Assembly: GCF_020177595.1 (NCBI RefSeq)
Contig: NZ_JAHTBL010000002.1
Coordinates: forward strand, 124,001-188,000
Length of the DNA stretch: 64,000 nt
Direction of reading: 5' to 3'
DNA from: Cognatishimia sp. MH4019
GTDB taxonomy: Bacteria; Pseudomonadota; Alphaproteobacteria; Rhodobacterales; Rhodobacteraceae
A model generated the notes under the pieces. It worked only from the letters and a program-made list of their open reading frames with translations, searched no databases and was not told the origin of the DNA. Every line of letters starts with the position of its first letter. Position 1 is the first letter of the stretch. Made by a program: the position numbers and the translations under genes. Shown here in pieces: positions 62,232-64,000 of the stretch.

Positions 62232-62842
62232 TTTCCCTGCAATTCCTTGTCACCGCCCTCGTCGTGGTGATCGCCCCGGGCACCGGCGTGCTCTACACGC
62301 TGGCCCTTGGTCTGGGCCAAGGCCGCCGCGCTGCGATTGCCGCCGCGACCGGCTGCACCTTCGGGATTGTGCCGCATCTGGCCGCAGCGATCCTGGGCGT
62401 CGCCGCGATCCTGCACACCAGCGCGCTGCTCTTTAACATCGTGAAATTCGCAGGCGTTGCCTATCTGCTCTACCTCGCATGGCAGTCTCTCAAGAACGGT
62501 GGCGCGCTGGCCATCAGCGCCGAACGCACCGCCGATCCCGCATGGCGCATTGCCCGCCGCGGCGCTTTGATCAACATCCTGAACCCCAAGCTGTCGATCT
62601 TCTTTCTGGCGCTGCTGCCGCCCTTCCTGTCGGGCAATCCTGCCACCGCAACCGCCGAAATGCTGCTAATGGGCGGCATCTTCATGGTGCTGACCTTTGC
62701 GGTCTTCGTCCTTTACGGCGTCTTCGCTGCAGCCGCCCGCGCCAAGCTGCTGCAAAGCACCCGGATCATGACATGGCTCAACCGCAGCTTTGCAGCGGTT
62801 TTCGCCGCACTGGCAACCCGATTGGCGTTTGAGCGCGCATGA
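62228..62842 (+). CDS. LysE family transporter
   Basis: 204 residues, about six hydrophobic helices; begins [21 protein letters not shown] and includes the N-terminal [20 protein letters not shown] block of LysE/RhtB exporters. It exports an amino acid or homoserine-like compound; substrate unknown. ATG overlaps the ispH stop (ATGA); its own stop overlaps the DUF3429 start by four bases. Confidence 0.85.
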   Translation: MISLQFLVTALVVVIAPGTGVLYTLALGLGQGRRAAIAAATGCTFGIVPHLAAAILGVAAILHTSALLFNIVKFAGVAYLLYLAWQSLKNGGALAISAERTADPAWRIARRGALINILNPKLSIFFLALLPPFLSGNPATATAEMLLMGGIFMVLTFAVFVLYGVFAAAARAKLLQSTRIMTWLNRSFAAVFAALATRLAFERA

Positions 62843-63288
62843 CCATCCCCCGCGCTGCTCTCTACCTTGGCCTTGCAGGGCTGATCCCGTTTCTGTGGGG
62901 GGCGCTGACATTGGTCAGCACCGACCTAGCCCAATGGGGCGCGCGCAGTCTGGGGCCGCGCTTTGTCGGGCCTTATGTGCAGCTCTCCTACGGCACGATT
63001 ATCCTCGCCTTCATGTCAGGCGTCCTCTGGGGGTTTTCCACCAAGACCACAGGCGCGCAAGCGGCGGCGGGCTATGGTCTGTCGGTGATCCCCGCACTCT
63101 GGGCGTTTTTCATGGTCGGCAGCGGGCCGGTTTCTTCGGCGATCAACCTGATGGCAGGCTTCGCAGGGTTGCTTGCTTTGGATTTCATGTTCTGGCGCTG
63201 GGGGCTGGCTCCGAAATGGTGGATGAACCTGCGCGTCCTGCTGACAGCGCTGGTGCTGACCAGCCTGGCCGTGACGGCCTTCCTATGA
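62839..63288 (+). CDS. DUF3429 family membrane protein
   Basis: 149 residues with four to five helices; AALYLGLAGLIPFLWGALTL and SYGTIILAFMSGVLWGF fit DUF3429, whose function is unknown. Coupled to the LysE gene upstream and to the methyltransferase gene downstream (both four-base overlaps). Confidence 0.82.
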   Translation: MTIPRAALYLGLAGLIPFLWGALTLVSTDLAQWGARSLGPRFVGPYVQLSYGTIILAFMSGVLWGFSTKTTGAQAAAGYGLSVIPALWAFFMVGSGPVSSAINLMAGFAGLLALDFMFWRWGLAPKWWMNLRVLLTALVLTSLAVTAFL

Positions 63289-63872
63289 GCGACAAGAAAA
63301 CTATCGACGTTTATGACGCGCGCGCAGGCGAATATGCCGATCTGGTCGAGCAAACCAAGATGCCCGGACTGGATGCATTCATTGCTGCCATGCCCAAGGG
63401 CGCCCATGTGCTTGATCTGGGATGCGGTCCGGGCAACAGCGCGGTGCATATGGCCGCCGCCGGTTGCGTTGTCACGGCCGTTGACGCCTCTGCCGAAATG
63501 GTCGCGCTGGCCAAGGCGCAGCCGGGAGTAAACGCTCACCAAGCCCGGTTCGATCAGATCGAAGGCACTGCCCTTTATGATGGAATCTGGGCGTCGTTTT
63601 CGCTTTTACATGCCCCGAAATCCGCCTTTCCCGGCCATCTGAGCGCGCTGCACCAAGCCGCCAAACCCGGCGCGCGATTGCATTTGTCTGTGAAAACCGG
63701 GGAAGGCGAATTTGAAGACAGCATCGGGCGCTTCTACGCCTATTACACAATCGAAGAACTCGACACATATCTGACCAAAGCAGGCTTTCGGCTGGCAAAC
63801 CACCTGACCGGCGAGGACCGTGGTCTGTCTGGTGATATCTCCCCTTGGGTGGCGGTCGAAGCCTATGCCTGA
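63285..63872 (+). CDS. Class I SAM-dependent methyltransferase
   Basis: 195 residues. Motif [11 protein letters not shown] at about residues 43-52, motif [12 protein letters not shown], and a conserved FSLLHAP after a beta strand. This is the usual small Rossmann methyltransferase. The frame is open far upstream in the previous gene, but ATG 63285 overlaps the DUF3429 stop (ATGA) and starts a normal N-terminus. Methyl acceptor unknown. Overlaps rnhA by eight bases. Confidence 0.85.
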   Translation: MSDKKTIDVYDARAGEYADLVEQTKMPGLDAFIAAMPKGAHVLDLGCGPGNSAVHMAAAGCVVTAVDASAEMVALAKAQPGVNAHQARFDQIEGTALYDGIWASFSLLHAPKSAFPGHLSALHQAAKPGARLHLSVKTGEGEFEDSIGRFYAYYTIEELDTYLTKAGFRLANHLTGEDRGLSGDISPWVAVEAYA

Positions 63873-64000
63873 TCTTTTTGCCTATACCGACGGGGCCTGC
63901 TCCGGCAATCCCGGCCCGGGCGGCTGGGGCGCGCTGCTGATCGCGCGCGAGGGCGAGGCGGTCTTGAAAGAGCGGGAACTCAAGGGCGGCGAGCCTCAGA
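63865..64000 (+). CDS. rnhA: Ribonuclease HI, 5' part only
   Basis: Only the first 45 codons are in the window: [22 protein letters not shown] includes the first catalytic aspartate in [10 protein letters not shown], the hallmark of RNase HI, which degrades RNA in RNA-DNA hybrids. ispH and rnhA are neighbours in many alphaproteobacteria, here separated by three inserted genes. The gene continues past 64000. Confidence 0.9.
   Translation, partial: MPDLFAYTDGACSGNPGPGGWGALLIAREGEAVLKERELKGGEPQ

Overview
The window is a stretch of a GC-rich alphaproteobacterial chromosome, most likely Rhodobacteraceae (Roseobacter group). The evidence is gene content and order: chvI-chvG-hprK-rapZ-PTS EIIA-ptsH divergent from pckA; a single bifunctional RSH enzyme beside rpoZ; short alphaproteobacterial HprK; a large acyl-CoA dehydrogenase resembling methylsuccinyl-CoA dehydrogenase; a DUF6473-like protein; a Hint-domain protein; and a twin-helix HIG1-like protein. 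No rRNA, CRISPR array, insertion sequence, prophage or replication origin was seen.

Region 1 (1-22.6 kb, mostly minus strand) is the ancestral tuf / tRNA-Trp / secE / nusG / rplK-rplA / rplJ-rplL / rpoB-rpoC cluster. The classical order is intact, but almost every junction holds unrelated genes: a polytopic membrane protein between tuf and tRNA-Trp; a glycosyltransferase-like protein and a lipoprotein cytochrome c between tRNA-Trp and secE; an AAC(3)-like acetyltransferase between secE and nusG; a Hint protein, a small lipoprotein and an L,D-transpeptidase between rplA and rplJ. Local promoters and terminators (tRNA-Trp, secE, nusG, rplJ, tuf, rplA, rpoC) fit a cluster split into separate transcription units. 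Beyond rpoC lie a tiny exported protein with three LGxTSPA repeats, a phytanoyl-CoA dioxygenase-like protein and a second glycosyltransferase-like protein.

Region 2 (22.6-36.5 kb) holds a lipoprotein, a cytochrome P450, a tightly coupled parC-yjgN-M48 protease operon, an SH3 protein, an SDR, a HIG1-like protein with a cobalamin adenosyltransferase, etfBA, a DUF6473-like protein, 3-hydroxybutyryl-CoA dehydrogenase and an acyltransferase. Region 3 (36.5-45.7 kb) holds the regulatory PTS with ChvG/ChvI, pckA, a TauE/SafE permease and the probable methylsuccinyl-CoA dehydrogenase. EtfAB, the cobalamin adenosyltransferase and this dehydrogenase together suggest acetyl-CoA assimilation through the ethylmalonyl-CoA pathway, with PckA supplying gluconeogenesis.

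Region 4 (45.7-48.9 kb) is an ECF42-type sigma factor cassette (SRPBCC, DGPF/YciI, sigma factor) preceded by a match to the promoter motif described for that sigma group, followed by DoxX and META-domain genes. Region 5 (48.9-59 kb, minus) is the housekeeping series rpoZ, rsh, DUF2062, pdxJ, hydrolase fusion, acpS, lepB, rnc, era, DUF1491, recO, plus folK; a lipase-like/membrane fusion is embedded between pdxJ and acpS. Region 6 (59-64 kb) carries a NYN nuclease-like gene, a lipoprotein, folB with two small unknown genes, and an overlapping ispH-LysE-DUF3429-methyltransferase-rnhA operon cut by the window end.
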